From the NCBI RefSeq assembly GCF_019654915.1, contig NZ_BPET01000009.1, positions 44,606 through 108,605 on the forward strand: a stretch of 64,000 nucleotides of DNA, given 5' to 3'. Both the position numbers and the translations under genes were made by a program. The notes below the pieces were generated by a model. That model was given only the letters and a program-made list of their open reading frames with translations, was not told the origin of the DNA and did not search any database. Positions within the stretch are counted from its first letter, which is position 1. Each line of letters begins with the position of its first letter. The stretch comes from Shewanella sp. MBTL60-007. GTDB lineage: Bacteria > Pseudomonadota > Gammaproteobacteria > Enterobacterales > Shewanellaceae. Positions 27,064-36,025 of the stretch are shown piece after piece.

Positions 27064-28602
27064 ATGATAAAAAAAATAAATAATTTAGTTATAGGGCTCT
27101 GTTTAGCCCTTGTTTCAATAAGTGGTTATGCCGCCAATAAACCTAATATTGTCGTGATATTTGGTGATGACATCGGCTACGGTAACCTCTCGGCATACAA
27201 CAACGGCATGCTTGGCTATCAAACACCTAATATCGACAGCATTGCCAATGAGGGAGCAATGTTAACGTCCTATTATGCTGAGCAATCCTGTACCGCTGGA
27301 CGCTCAGTATTTATTACCGGACAAATGCCGGTGCGCACAGGCTTAAGCAAAGTGGGATTACCCGGTGCTAGCCAAGGCATACAGCCACAAGATATAACCT
27401 TGGCCCAAACCCTAAAAGATCTCGGTTACGCAACTGGTCAATTTGGCAAAAATCACTTAGGTGATCGCGATGACATGCTGCCCACTAAGCATGGTTTTGA
27501 TGAGTTTATGGGTAATCTTTACCACCTTAATGCCGAAGAAGAACCAGAAAATGCTGATTATCCAAAGTCTGCAGCATTTAAACAGCGCTTTGGTCCGCGA
27601 GGCGTGATTCGCTCTTATGCCGACGGTAAAATAGAGGATACAGGGCCACTCACCAGCAAACGTATGGAAACCGTTGATGATGAAACCTTAGCGGCAGCCA
27701 ACGACTTTATCAGCCGACAGGCTGATAAAAACAAGCCATTTTTCTTGTGGTATAACACCACTCGCATGCACAACTACACCCATGTCAGTGATAAAAACTC
27801 TGGCGTTACTGGCTTAGGGGATTACGCCGATGGCATGATTGAGCACGATAACCATATCGGCCAATTACTAGCAAAACTCAAACAACTTAATATTGAAGAC
27901 AATACAGTGGTGATTTACACCACAGACAACGGCCCAATGAACGCCACTTGGCCAGATGCTGCCACCAGCCCCTTTAGAGGCGAGAAAAATACTGGCTGGG
28001 AGGGTGGTTTTAGAGTCCCAGCATTTATCAAATGGCCTAATCATATTAAACCCAACTCTAAATTTAATGGCATTGTCTCCTCAGCCGATTGGTTTCCCAC
28101 ATTAATGAGCATTGCAGGCAATAACGACATAAAAAACCAATTACTTTCGGGCTATAAAGCCAGTAATGGCAAGCAATACCGCAACCATTTAGACGGATAT
28201 AATATGGTGGATTACCTAAGCCAAAAAACCAAGGAAAGCCCACGTAAACAGTTTTTCTATTGGTCTGATGATGGTGAACTGCTTGCCATGCGTGATGGTC
28301 GTTGGAAGTTTCATTTTAAAAGCCAAGAAAACAAAGGCATTGCTGTTTGGACTCAACCACAAAAAACCTTAAGAGTGCCTAAATTATTTGATTTAACTAT
28401 CGACCCTTATGAGAAAGGCGATCAAGGTTTTGGATATGATGATTGGTGGTATAAGCGCGCGTTTGTGGCGATCCCCGCGCAAATTAAAGTCAAGCAGATG
28501 TTGGCGACCTTCAAAGAGTTTCCACCAAGACAAGTCCCTGGCAGCTTTACCGTTGATATTGATATGCAAGACTTGGTAAATATCTCTAAGCAAGCTAAGT
28601 AA
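27064..28602 (+). CDS. Exported arylsulfatase
   Basis: 512 residues, signal peptide ending near GYAANKP, so periplasmic or secreted. Sulfatase hallmarks: metal-binding GDDIGYGNL, the formylglycine motif CTAGR in QSCTAGRSVF, GKNHLGD with catalytic Lys and His, and YTTDNGP. Hydrolyses a sulfate ester; the Cys requires a formylglycine-generating enzyme that is not in this window. ATG at 27064 is chosen for its spacing from AGGG; 27055 is an alternative. Follows the amidohydrolase gene as a probable two-gene unit. Confidence 0.9.
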   Translation: MIKKINNLVIGLCLALVSISGYAANKPNIVVIFGDDIGYGNLSAYNNGMLGYQTPNIDSIANEGAMLTSYYAEQSCTAGRSVFITGQMPVRTGLSKVGLPGASQGIQPQDITLAQTLKDLGYATGQFGKNHLGDRDDMLPTKHGFDEFMGNLYHLNAEEEPENADYPKSAAFKQRFGPRGVIRSYADGKIEDTGPLTSKRMETVDDETLAAANDFISRQADKNKPFFLWYNTTRMHNYTHVSDKNSGVTGLGDYADGMIEHDNHIGQLLAKLKQLNIEDNTVVIYTTDNGPMNATWPDAATSPFRGEKNTGWEGGFRVPAFIKWPNHIKPNSKFNGIVSSADWFPTLMSIAGNNDIKNQLLSGYKASNGKQYRNHLDGYNMVDYLSQKTKESPRKQFFYWSDDGELLAMRDGRWKFHFKSQENKGIAVWTQPQKTLRVPKLFDLTIDPYEKGDQGFGYDDWWYKRAFVAIPAQIKVKQMLATFKEFPPRQVPGSFTVDIDMQDLVNISKQAK

Positions 28603-28719
28603 GCTTTGGCCTATCACTGATAACACCATCATTAGGCTAGCGGTTTAGACACCCTAGCCTATTGCTGCTAATAGGCGGTATAATTGCAGCAATTAGTTTC
28701 AAACAGATTAGGCCTTATC

Positions 28720-28998
28720 ATGGCGCGCACCGCAGCAGCATTACACATATTAGTTAAGCACCAAACACTGGCTGAAGATATCATCAAGCAGCTCAATAAA
28801 GGCGCGAAATTTGACGTTCTTGCCAAGAAACACTCAACCTGCCCATCGGGCAAAAAAGGCGGTAGCTTAGGCGAGTTTAAAAAAGGCCAAATGGTACCGC
28901 AGTTCGATAAGGTTTGTTTTACTGGTGAGTTAATCACTCCGCATTTAGTAAAAACTAAGTTCGGTTGGCATGTGGTAAAGATCCTTTATAGAACCTAG
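28720..28998 (+). CDS. ppiC: Peptidyl-prolyl cis-trans isomerase PpiC (parvulin)
   Basis: 92-residue single-domain parvulin. [29 protein letters not shown] and [12 protein letters not shown] align closely with E. coli PpiC, including conserved histidines and the C-terminal [11 protein letters not shown]. Cytoplasmic. The ATG at 28720 is preferred to the longer open frame because it matches the family start. Confidence 0.95.
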   Translation: MARTAAALHILVKHQTLAEDIIKQLNKGAKFDVLAKKHSTCPSGKKGGSLGEFKKGQMVPQFDKVCFTGELITPHLVKTKFGWHVVKILYRT

Positions 28999-28999
28999 A

Positions 29000-29428
29000 T
29001 CCCTAGGACGCTGCGCTTTAATGAAGGCTTGAGATCCTAGGACACTACGCTTCGAGGGCGGGCTTCGCCCTGCTAGGAAAATCAAAAGCAAAAAGCACCA
29101 CCATTGCCGCTTATTTGCTTTAGAAGAAGAGGCTAGATCCTAGGACGCTTCGCTGCGAGAACGGGCTTCGCCCTGCTAGGAAAATCAAAAACGTGACGGG
29201 CTAAAGCCCGACCTACAACAATCACCGCTTCTCCCTGCTTTTAACTGGCTCTTTCCGTCTCGGCTTTAATCGTCTTTGCTCTTCCTATGACCTGCTTTTC
29301 CTAGAACCTAGGACCTTTCTTTTCCCATCTTTTCCGTGAGTGACACAGTCACGTTCGCAAGGCCGCAGGCCGTTCGGCTTTTACCGTCTTAGCTCTTCCT
29401 ATGACCTGCTTTTCCTAAAATCTAGCAC
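29000..29428. repeat. REP-type intergenic repeat cluster
   Basis: No gene is seen in this 430-base gap. It holds two copies of a GATCCTAGGACGC...CGGGCTTCGCCCTGCTAGGAA element (about 29030-29085 and 29130-29185) and one TGACGGGCTAAAGCCCGACC palindrome at 29194-29218. Read on the minus strand the latter is GTAGGTCGGGCTTTAGCCCG, a REP of the GTAG type. The same units recur at 30625 and 63420-64000. A further degenerate segment follows to 29428. Confidence 0.8.
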
Positions 29429-30511
29429 CTATCTTTTAAGCTGATAAAGATTGCCACTATCGGTACTAAAATAGATATCCCCTTGTGGCGACACTTCAAT
29501 GTCTCGAATGCGCTCGCCTAGCTTAGCCATTATGCGCTGCTCTGCAACCGCTTTGCCTGCCTCATTGATGGTCACCACATTTATATGGGTCAACTTTAAT
29601 GCGCCAGCAAGCAACTTGCCATTTAGCTCGGGGAATTTATCACCGCGATACAGCACTAAACTGCCTGGGGCAATGGATGGCACATACACTTTCACGGGAG
29701 GCTCAACACCTTCTTTTAATTTGCCCTCGCCTACGCTTAGTGGCCCCCAGTACTCTTTACCGTGAGAGGTAACAGGCCAGCCATAATTAGCACCACGCTT
29801 AATAAGATTAATTTCGTCGCCGCCGCGAGGGCCATGTTCGATTGACCACAGTTTTTGTGTTGGCCTATCGTAAACCAAACCTTGAGGATTACGGTGACCA
29901 TAGCTCCAGATCTCATCTAGCACCGCCTTATCAGTAACAAATGGATTGTCAGAAGGAGTACTACCATCAGGATTAAGGCGTAAAATTGTTCCAGCATGGG
30001 TAAGTGTATCTTGACCATTGTCGCGTACACCACGGTCGCCGATAGAAAAATAAACATGCTTATCATCAAATGCAATTCGGCTACCAAAGTGCCTGCCGGT
30101 GTCGGAGCGAGAGGTGCTAACAAACAGATCTTGCCAATCAGTTAGCTTGCCATTTTGATAAGTGGCTTTAGCCAGCGTAGTCGCGCCCTCGCCCTCAATA
30201 TCTTTGCTATAAGTAAGGTAAAGAGTGTTGGCAGCAAACGGCGATACGGCAATATCGAGTAAACCGCCTTGCCCTTGAGCCCAAACATTGTTGGGTTTAG
30301 CAATCACTTGCTGGCTACCGGTTTTAAGATTCACTTGCTTGAGCAATCCAGCTCTTTCACTGACCAACATGGTATTGTCATCAATATAGGCCAGCCCCCA
30401 AGGCATATTGAGTCCACTTGCCACCTTGACCGCTTCCATTGCCTGAACATTACTCACTGCCAATAAGGTAAACATCAGCACGCTTATTCTTTGGATTATT
30501 TTTATCGACAT
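29429..30511 (-). CDS. PQQ-dependent sugar dehydrogenase (aldose sugar dehydrogenase, YliI-like)
   Basis: 360-residue exported enzyme of the GSDH family, a six-bladed propeller that oxidises aldoses with pyrroloquinoline quinone. Signal peptide MSIKIIQRISVLMFTLLAVS ends near VQAME. Family segments include GLNMPWGLAYI, GQGGLLDIAVSP, DTGRHFGSRIAF, SIGDRGVRDNGQ, EIWSYGHRNPQGL and EHGPRGGDEINLI, the last two holding PQQ and calcium contacts. ATG at 30511 is preferred, with GAGGACAGG upstream. PQQ synthesis genes are not in the window. Flanked on both sides by REP elements. Confidence 0.9.
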   Translation of the reverse strand: MSIKIIQRISVLMFTLLAVSNVQAMEAVKVASGLNMPWGLAYIDDNTMLVSERAGLLKQVNLKTGSQQVIAKPNNVWAQGQGGLLDIAVSPFAANTLYLTYSKDIEGEGATTLAKATYQNGKLTDWQDLFVSTSRSDTGRHFGSRIAFDDKHVYFSIGDRGVRDNGQDTLTHAGTILRLNPDGSTPSDNPFVTDKAVLDEIWSYGHRNPQGLVYDRPTQKLWSIEHGPRGGDEINLIKRGANYGWPVTSHGKEYWGPLSVGEGKLKEGVEPPVKVYVPSIAPGSLVLYRGDKFPELNGKLLAGALKLTHINVVTINEAGKAVAEQRIMAKLGERIRDIEVSPQGDIYFSTDSGNLYQLKR

Positions 30512-30624
30512 ACCTGTCCTCATGTTCAATTAAGCTCTAGGTTATAAAGCCAGCATAAAGCAGTCTATTTAAGATTCAAACCAATCATTTTCTGCTTTCC
30601 TAATACTAAGCTTTGCTATTCCTG

Positions 30625-30649
30625 TGACGGGCTAAAGCCCGACCTACAA
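30625..30649. repeat. Single REP palindrome
   Basis: Isolated TGACGGGCTAAAGCCCGACC-CTACAA type unit: stem CGGGCT/AGCCCG, flanked by GTAG on the minus strand. Same family as at 29194 and 63697. Confidence 0.75.
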
Positions 30650-30727
30650 AGCCGAGTTTCGGCTAGTTTCACCGTCTTAGCTTGTATCATCTCTGCTCTA
30701 ATCGTCTTAGAGCTAACCGCCATAGAT

Positions 30728-30763
30728 AAAAAAACGCCTTGCTACATAGGCAGCAAGGCGTTT
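30728..30763 (-). terminator. Terminator of the ATP-grasp/QEGLA operon
   Basis: Twelve-base stem AAACGCCTTGCT/AGCAAGGCGTTT, eight-base loop, seven T in the minus direction. Confidence 0.92.
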
Positions 30764-30797
30764 CATCTCTATAGGTATCCGTTAGTGATAAACGATA

Positions 30798-32783
30798 TTA
30801 GCGAATTGCCGAGATCAGGTAATCGATAACCGCTGTTTCAGGTGTCGACTTATGCTTAAGCTCAAATAGCGGCACCGGACGTTCTAACATATTACGCTCA
30901 ACCATTTCGTTTAAAATTGGTAAGTCGAGAGTGCCCGCCTTACCTGCTAATAAATTATCTAGCGATGTGGTTTTACTTAAGTTAACGATATCTCTAAAGC
31001 CCTTGAGATAGAGGAAGTCTTTAGTTAAACCGCCGCCGCGATAAACGCGAGTGGTTAAGGTAAAGGCTTGCTCCGTGGTTTGGCCGTATTCACGCTTAAG
31101 GGTTTCGAAAGTCATCGAGAAGTCACGCTGCTCTAGCATCAAGTTCACCGCAATTACCCGCAGCGCCAAAATCTTTAGACGATTAAGGGTTAAGTTGCCC
31201 GAGCAATACTCACTATAGATTGCCACACCTTCTTGAGTGTGGGTGTTACCCACTAAACCGAGTGACAAAACTCTTAGCTTTTGGCGGCGAGCGTTAACAG
31301 TGGTGAGCATATGCACCCCCAGCTCATGGTAGGCAAAGGCGACTAATTCTTTGCTGGTAAACATGGCATCTTTGTTGATTAATAAGCTACCGCGCTCATT
31401 GTTTACCATCGCCTTCGCGACAATACGTGTCGATTTTTCAACCTTACACTTAAGGCCCCACTCATCGGCCTGCTTTTGGAATGACTTCACCGCATAAGCA
31501 GAATCATAAATCGCTTCGTCGTCATCCCCCTCAATATCTGGTGCTCGCAACAAAAACTCGGCATTGGCGATATCTTCTTTATCTGGCTGGCCGTAGTATT
31601 TAAGCGAGTTATAGACAAATTCGTCTGTGCCAATTGAGCATAAAAGATCAATCTTGGTCGCCAAATTATCAATCACATGGCGATACAGCAGCTGAATATC
31701 TGCATCCATAATATTGGCCACAGGCAGCTTATATAACTGCTCGCGGAACTGATATGGATTAAGGTTTAGTTGCTTGTAGCTAAACTCTGGCGCTGCAGCA
31801 CCTTTACGCGCTAAGAACTTTTTACGCTCACTGGCAATATTGATCGGGTTGATATATTTCAGTGTGGCAACGTTGCTGGCAAGCTTAAATAGGCTCTTAT
31901 CCAGCGACAGTATTTCAGGTGATAAGGTTGACGATAGCAGGTCAACATTTCTTACCGACTTACGTTTACCAAAACGGCGCATAAAGTATGCCGCAGTCTC
32001 AGAGATCGCTTGCTTTACACCCGCCTTAAGCTCTTCTAAAACCAAAGGATACAACTCGCCCGTAGTTTCATCCATGAAGACTTTTTTCACTTCAAGTGGT
32101 AACACTAGCGTGTGGTCAAAGTTCGCGTTCACATGGGCAATAAGATAACCACGCCCCTGAAAGACTTCGTCTCTTGCGGCGCGTACATCAAGGTTTGGTA
32201 GCTCAATCTTGCTTAACTGCTTCTCAAAATTCTGGCAAGTCGTGCCCCAACGTTCGATATCTATCTGGCTGGTACCAATATTAAAGGTCGGTGTATCGCC
32301 TTCAAGTTTCTGGTAGTTATACGAGTGTACGTCAAATACGATGCTGTTTTTAAATTGCTTTTCTAAACGTGCAACCAGTGCGCTTAGTACATTATAGAAA
32401 GACTGATGCTTAGCATGGCTTTCATTACGCTGCTTAATGGTTAATGGTTTTTGCCAAGCAGTCTTATAATTGGTTGAATGGGACTTTGGACGGTTCAAAT
32501 CATATTCAAAACGTGAGTCATTACCAATCAACACGATCGGAAAAGATGACAACATATCTGCCGTATAGGGCGCCTCTGCGTATAGACGCTCTTCGGCCGT
32601 TAATCGACAATTGTTTTCCAGCTCGTCACGTAAATTGTGGCCGTTATGGATAGCGGTACACACAAACGGAGAATATTCATCAATCTTTACCGTAAATGAA
32701 CCCGCTTCTACTTCACCATGGAAGCATTCACCTTTATTAATTAACGCTATACACTCTTTTTCAGATAACCTGAGCATCTTCAA
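30798..32783 (-). CDS. N-formylglutamate amidohydrolase-like domain fused to QEGLA/DUF1704 zincin (MATCAP-like)
   Basis: 661 residues, no signal peptide. Residues about 20-270 resemble N-formylglutamate amidohydrolase (IHNGHN at 45-50, D..LNRP near 95-99, VFDVHSY near 149-155). Residues about 290-640 are a DUF1704/QEGLA protein with zinc motif HELGVH at 486-491 and the signature TQEGVA at 516-521. The latter domain is related to the eukaryotic MATCAP tyrosine carboxypeptidases; bacterial members were named for an effect on flavohaemoglobin expression. It overlaps the upstream ATP-grasp gene by 23 bases, so the two are translationally coupled. Likely acts on a small peptide or tagged protein; true substrate unknown. 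Confidence 0.83.
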   Translation of the reverse strand: MKMLRLSEKECIALINKGECFHGEVEAGSFTVKIDEYSPFVCTAIHNGHNLRDELENNCRLTAEERLYAEAPYTADMLSSFPIVLIGNDSRFEYDLNRPKSHSTNYKTAWQKPLTIKQRNESHAKHQSFYNVLSALVARLEKQFKNSIVFDVHSYNYQKLEGDTPTFNIGTSQIDIERWGTTCQNFEKQLSKIELPNLDVRAARDEVFQGRGYLIAHVNANFDHTLVLPLEVKKVFMDETTGELYPLVLEELKAGVKQAISETAAYFMRRFGKRKSVRNVDLLSSTLSPEILSLDKSLFKLASNVATLKYINPINIASERKKFLARKGAAAPEFSYKQLNLNPYQFREQLYKLPVANIMDADIQLLYRHVIDNLATKIDLLCSIGTDEFVYNSLKYYGQPDKEDIANAEFLLRAPDIEGDDDEAIYDSAYAVKSFQKQADEWGLKCKVEKSTRIVAKAMVNNERGSLLINKDAMFTSKELVAFAYHELGVHMLTTVNARRQKLRVLSLGLVGNTHTQEGVAIYSEYCSGNLTLNRLKILALRVIAVNLMLEQRDFSMTFETLKREYGQTTEQAFTLTTRVYRGGGLTKDFLYLKGFRDIVNLSKTTSLDNLLAGKAGTLDLPILNEMVERNMLERPVPLFELKHKSTPETAVIDYLISAIR

Positions 32784-33798
32784 TCGCCTTTCTAAATTCA
32801 GTCTTTCTTGTGCTCAACGCTTCTTTAGCATCGATAACACTTTCAATAAAATCAATAACTTTTCTCTGAAGCTTAACGTTATTTAACTTGTTAATACGCA
32901 TGATGCCACCTGGGGCTTGTACGTTCACTTCGATCAACTTTCCGTTGATAACGTCTATGCCAACAAAGAACAAGCCATCACGCACAAGCTTAGGCCCTAT
33001 TTGCTTACATAGGGCTTTTTCTCTCTTGGTCAGCACATGCTTAACTACACTACCACCAGCGTGAATGTTCGAGCGGACCTCGCCCGGTGCGGGCACTCGT
33101 TTCATGGCGCCAATCGGCTCGCCATTTAACATGAGAATACGTATATCCCCCTCATCGGCTCCTTCGACATATTCTTGCAAAATCACGTAGTTGGCACCCT
33201 TGCCACTGTTGATGTAAAACTGCAACAGCGAGTGGAAACTCTTCTGCGCCGCTTTCTCGACAAGAATAACGCCCTGACCACCGAAACCGTCTAAGGGTTT
33301 CATGATCATCTTATCGGTCTTAGACTCACGCAGTACCTGCTCTAAATACTCGGGTGTCTTAGATACATGGGTGACCGGAATGAAGGTATTATCAGGATCA
33401 TCAAATGAGGCGGTGTACAGCTTGTTATTGGCGATCCGCAGTCCATCGATATCGTTCATGATGAACACTTGGTCGCGTACCGAATCGAGGAAGTTGAGTG
33501 CGATCGGATCGAGCGGTGGGCTCGCGCGCATAAAGATGCTGTCAAATCCTGCTAACGGCAACTGCACCTTTTTAAACTCAGCCCTCTTATAGAAAGAGAC
33601 GATGTTATTTGGCGTAGGAAGCTCTTTATTGAATACTTGGCAAAACGCACTCGCTTCAGAGTCACGCATGGTTAAATTACTTGTAGTCGCAAGCGCAACG
33701 GTATGCCCCCTAACAACACACTCATGGATTAACCTCAGCGTGGTGTCGGTTTCAGGCACGATAGTAGACCATGGGTACATCAAAAATAGAATATTCAT
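32761..33798 (-). CDS. Glutathione-synthetase-like ATP-grasp ligase
   Basis: 345 residues with the GshB fold: N-terminal MNILFLMYPWSTIVPETDTT, RASPPLDP in the substrate-binding region, the ATP-grasp loop KPLDGFGGQGVILV, QEYVEGADEGDIRIL, and the C-terminal metal-binding segment GIDVINGKLIEVNVQAPGG. Known GshB carries out gamma-Glu-Cys plus glycine ligation, but sequence and the coupling to a formylglutamate-hydrolase/zincin gene suggest a dedicated peptide ligase instead. First gene of a two-gene operon, with a long upstream control region shared with the CDGSH gene. Confidence 0.83.
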   Translation of the reverse strand: MNILFLMYPWSTIVPETDTTLRLIHECVVRGHTVALATTSNLTMRDSEASAFCQVFNKELPTPNNIVSFYKRAEFKKVQLPLAGFDSIFMRASPPLDPIALNFLDSVRDQVFIMNDIDGLRIANNKLYTASFDDPDNTFIPVTHVSKTPEYLEQVLRESKTDKMIMKPLDGFGGQGVILVEKAAQKSFHSLLQFYINSGKGANYVILQEYVEGADEGDIRILMLNGEPIGAMKRVPAPGEVRSNIHAGGSVVKHVLTKREKALCKQIGPKLVRDGLFFVGIDVINGKLIEVNVQAPGGIMRINKLNNVKLQRKVIDFIESVIDAKEALSTRKTEFRKAIEDAQVI

Positions 33799-34360
33799 AG
33801 GGATCTCTTTAAAAAACGGAATGCTCTAAAGATCTTGGGCCAGGTGGTGGCTTGGGGAGGTGTAGAGTATTCAAAATAAACAACACAATGACTTAGGTAA
33901 CACGACCTAAACCGTACTATGGCATCTATCTATCAATACAAGTTGTACTAGATATGGTGGCGCTAATTTACACCAAATTTTGCAATTGGAATATAAAAAT
34001 ATACCCACAAAATAAAATAAACTCATTCACTAATTACACAACTAGCCGACAAGCCGAAAGCCCCGCAGCATGACCTTTCAAGGCTTTTTCATTATCCATA
34101 AACTTGTGCTGAAAACCGGACGGTTTTGAATAACTATTAGCTGAATAACGGTACAACCGCTTTTGAAGTTGCAGAGCTATGCTCAAAGGCAAAAAACTCC
34201 CGGTACAGCCAATAGATACAACCTAATGTATAAGCCTATCCACCCACTCTCCCCCAAAACTCGGGGAGATAATGAGGGCTAGAGCTACATCACAACCGAT
34301 TTATGACTATGCTTTAACTAGTTCATTTATCAGCCCTATAAAAAAGGAAGGGGTAATCCG
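33799..34360. other. 562-base intergenic region, no gene seen
   Basis: Contains the promoters of two divergent genes. Inverted repeats: TTAGGT-N6-ACCTAA at 33893-33910 and AAAACCG-GA-CGGTTTT at 34112-34127. AAAGCC and GGCTTTTTC at about 34058-34090 could form a weak terminator-like stem. AAGGAAGGGG before 34361 is the ribosome binding site of the next gene. Confidence 0.45.
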
Positions 34361-35899
34361 ATGAAGCCAGTCGTTGCCGATAATAAGCCGATAAAAGTTA
34401 ATCTAACCCAAGGAAAAGATTATTATTTCTGTCGCTGCGGACGTTCTAAGAGTCAACCGTTTTGTGATGGCTCCCACAACGGAACCGAATTTAAGCCTCT
34501 GGCTTTTAAGGCTGATAAAACCGAAGAGGCTTATCTTTGTCAGTGCAAACACACGGCTAACGCTCCCTTTTGCGATGGCTCACATAAACAGTTTTCTCAG
34601 GCTGATGTGGGTAAACAAGGCTCTGGAGTCATTCAAGCCGTTAATGCGGCTCCCATCGCTCAGAATACAGCCATAGAGCCCACCCTTGAGTATATCCACC
34701 TATTGGCGCGAGAAGGTTTATCTAAAGTGGGTCACCACGGACCCATGACATCCATGGGAGTGCCCCGTAATGAGCTTCCTCACTGGGATGACCTGCAGCT
34801 AATGGTAGCGCAAATGGCAACCAAGCCGCTCATGGAAGATGCTGAGGTTGCAACAGAGTTAATCATAGGACCCCAGGCAAGAAAACCGCTCAAGCTGGCG
34901 ATCCCGCTACTGGTCTCCGATATGAGTTTTGGTGCACTCTCGGAAGAAGCTAAAATCGCACTCGCTCGCGGCGCTGAACTAGCTGGAACCGGGATCTGCT
35001 CTGGTGAGGGCGGCATGTTAAGCGAGGAGCAAGCTGAAAACTCACGCTATTTCTATGAGCTGGCTAGTGCCCAATTTGGTTATCAAGAGGAGCTACTGCA
35101 TAAGGTACAAAGTTTTCACTTTAAGGGGGGACAGGGAGCCAAAACCGGCACAGGTGGCCATCTACCAGCGAGTAAAAATATTGGCAAAATCTCTCAAGTC
35201 AGAGGGCTAGCAGAGGGCACTGATGCCATCTCCCCCCCCACCTTTATTGATCTTAAAAGCTGTGCCGACTTCAAGCGCTTTGCCGATAGAGTCAGAGAGA
35301 TCTCAGGCGGGATCCCAATAGGCTTTAAGCTCAGTGCCAATCATATTGAGCAAGATATTCAATTCGCACTCGATGCCAGTGCCGATTATATAATCCTAGA
35401 TGGTCGAGGTGGCGGTACGGGCGCTGCACCGGAGATTTTTCGCGATCATATCAGCGTACCGACAATTCCGGCACTCGCCAGAGCAAGACGGTACCTCGAT
35501 CAACAAGGTGTAAGCGGCCAAGTAACCTTAATCATTACTGGCGGAATACGTACACCCATTGATTTTATAAAGGCACTAGCCTTAGGCGCCGACGGCGTGG
35601 CGGTATCGAACAGCGCCATGCAGTCTATCGGCTGTGTTGCTGCAAGAATGTGTAATACCAATAACTGCCCTGCCGGGATCGCTACCCAAAATCCCGACTT
35701 GCGCCGCCGTCTCGATATTGATAAATCCGCTAAGCAATTACGCAACTTTTTCCAGGCCTCAACCGAGTTGATGCAACTGATGGCAAGAGCCTGCGGCCAT
35801 GACTCTCTCAGTCAATTTAATAGAGAGGACTTAGCCACTTGGCACCGAGAGATGGCGCGCCTTAGTGGCGTAAAATACTCAGGCTTTATGGAGCCCTAG
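34361..35899 (+). CDS. FMN-binding glutamate-synthase-like protein with two N-terminal CDGSH Fe-S domains
   Basis: 512 residues. Two CDGSH motifs each provide a 3Cys-1His 2Fe-2S site: C24, C26, C35, H39 and C60, C62, C71, H75. From about residue 115 the protein matches the central/FMN part of glutamate synthase (GltB2-like): LLVSDMSFGALSEEAK, GTGICSGEGGML, KGGQGAKTGTGGHLP, FKLSANHIEQDI, DGRGGGTGAAP, and ALGADGVAVSNSAMQSIGC followed by NNCPAGIATQNP. The amidotransferase domain is missing, so ammonia or another acceptor reaction is more likely. Stand-alone gene. Confidence 0.88.
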   Translation: MKPVVADNKPIKVNLTQGKDYYFCRCGRSKSQPFCDGSHNGTEFKPLAFKADKTEEAYLCQCKHTANAPFCDGSHKQFSQADVGKQGSGVIQAVNAAPIAQNTAIEPTLEYIHLLAREGLSKVGHHGPMTSMGVPRNELPHWDDLQLMVAQMATKPLMEDAEVATELIIGPQARKPLKLAIPLLVSDMSFGALSEEAKIALARGAELAGTGICSGEGGMLSEEQAENSRYFYELASAQFGYQEELLHKVQSFHFKGGQGAKTGTGGHLPASKNIGKISQVRGLAEGTDAISPPTFIDLKSCADFKRFADRVREISGGIPIGFKLSANHIEQDIQFALDASADYIILDGRGGGTGAAPEIFRDHISVPTIPALARARRYLDQQGVSGQVTLIITGGIRTPIDFIKALALGADGVAVSNSAMQSIGCVAARMCNTNNCPAGIATQNPDLRRRLDIDKSAKQLRNFFQASTELMQLMARACGHDSLSQFNREDLATWHREMARLSGVKYSGFMEP

Positions 35900-36025
35900 C
35901 TTCATAACCACTTAGTTTATATAGGCTTAGTGATATAGGAGCATAGCTTTATATGAACTTAGCTTTATAGAGACTTTGCTAGATAAGCTGCGGAGATTAA
36001 AGAGAGCAATATTAAGACGACAATG

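Noticed and set aside
28999..29428. Decayed gene or insertion sequence between ppiC and the sugar dehydrogenase
   Set aside because: No transposase remnant or target duplication; content is explained by REP units.
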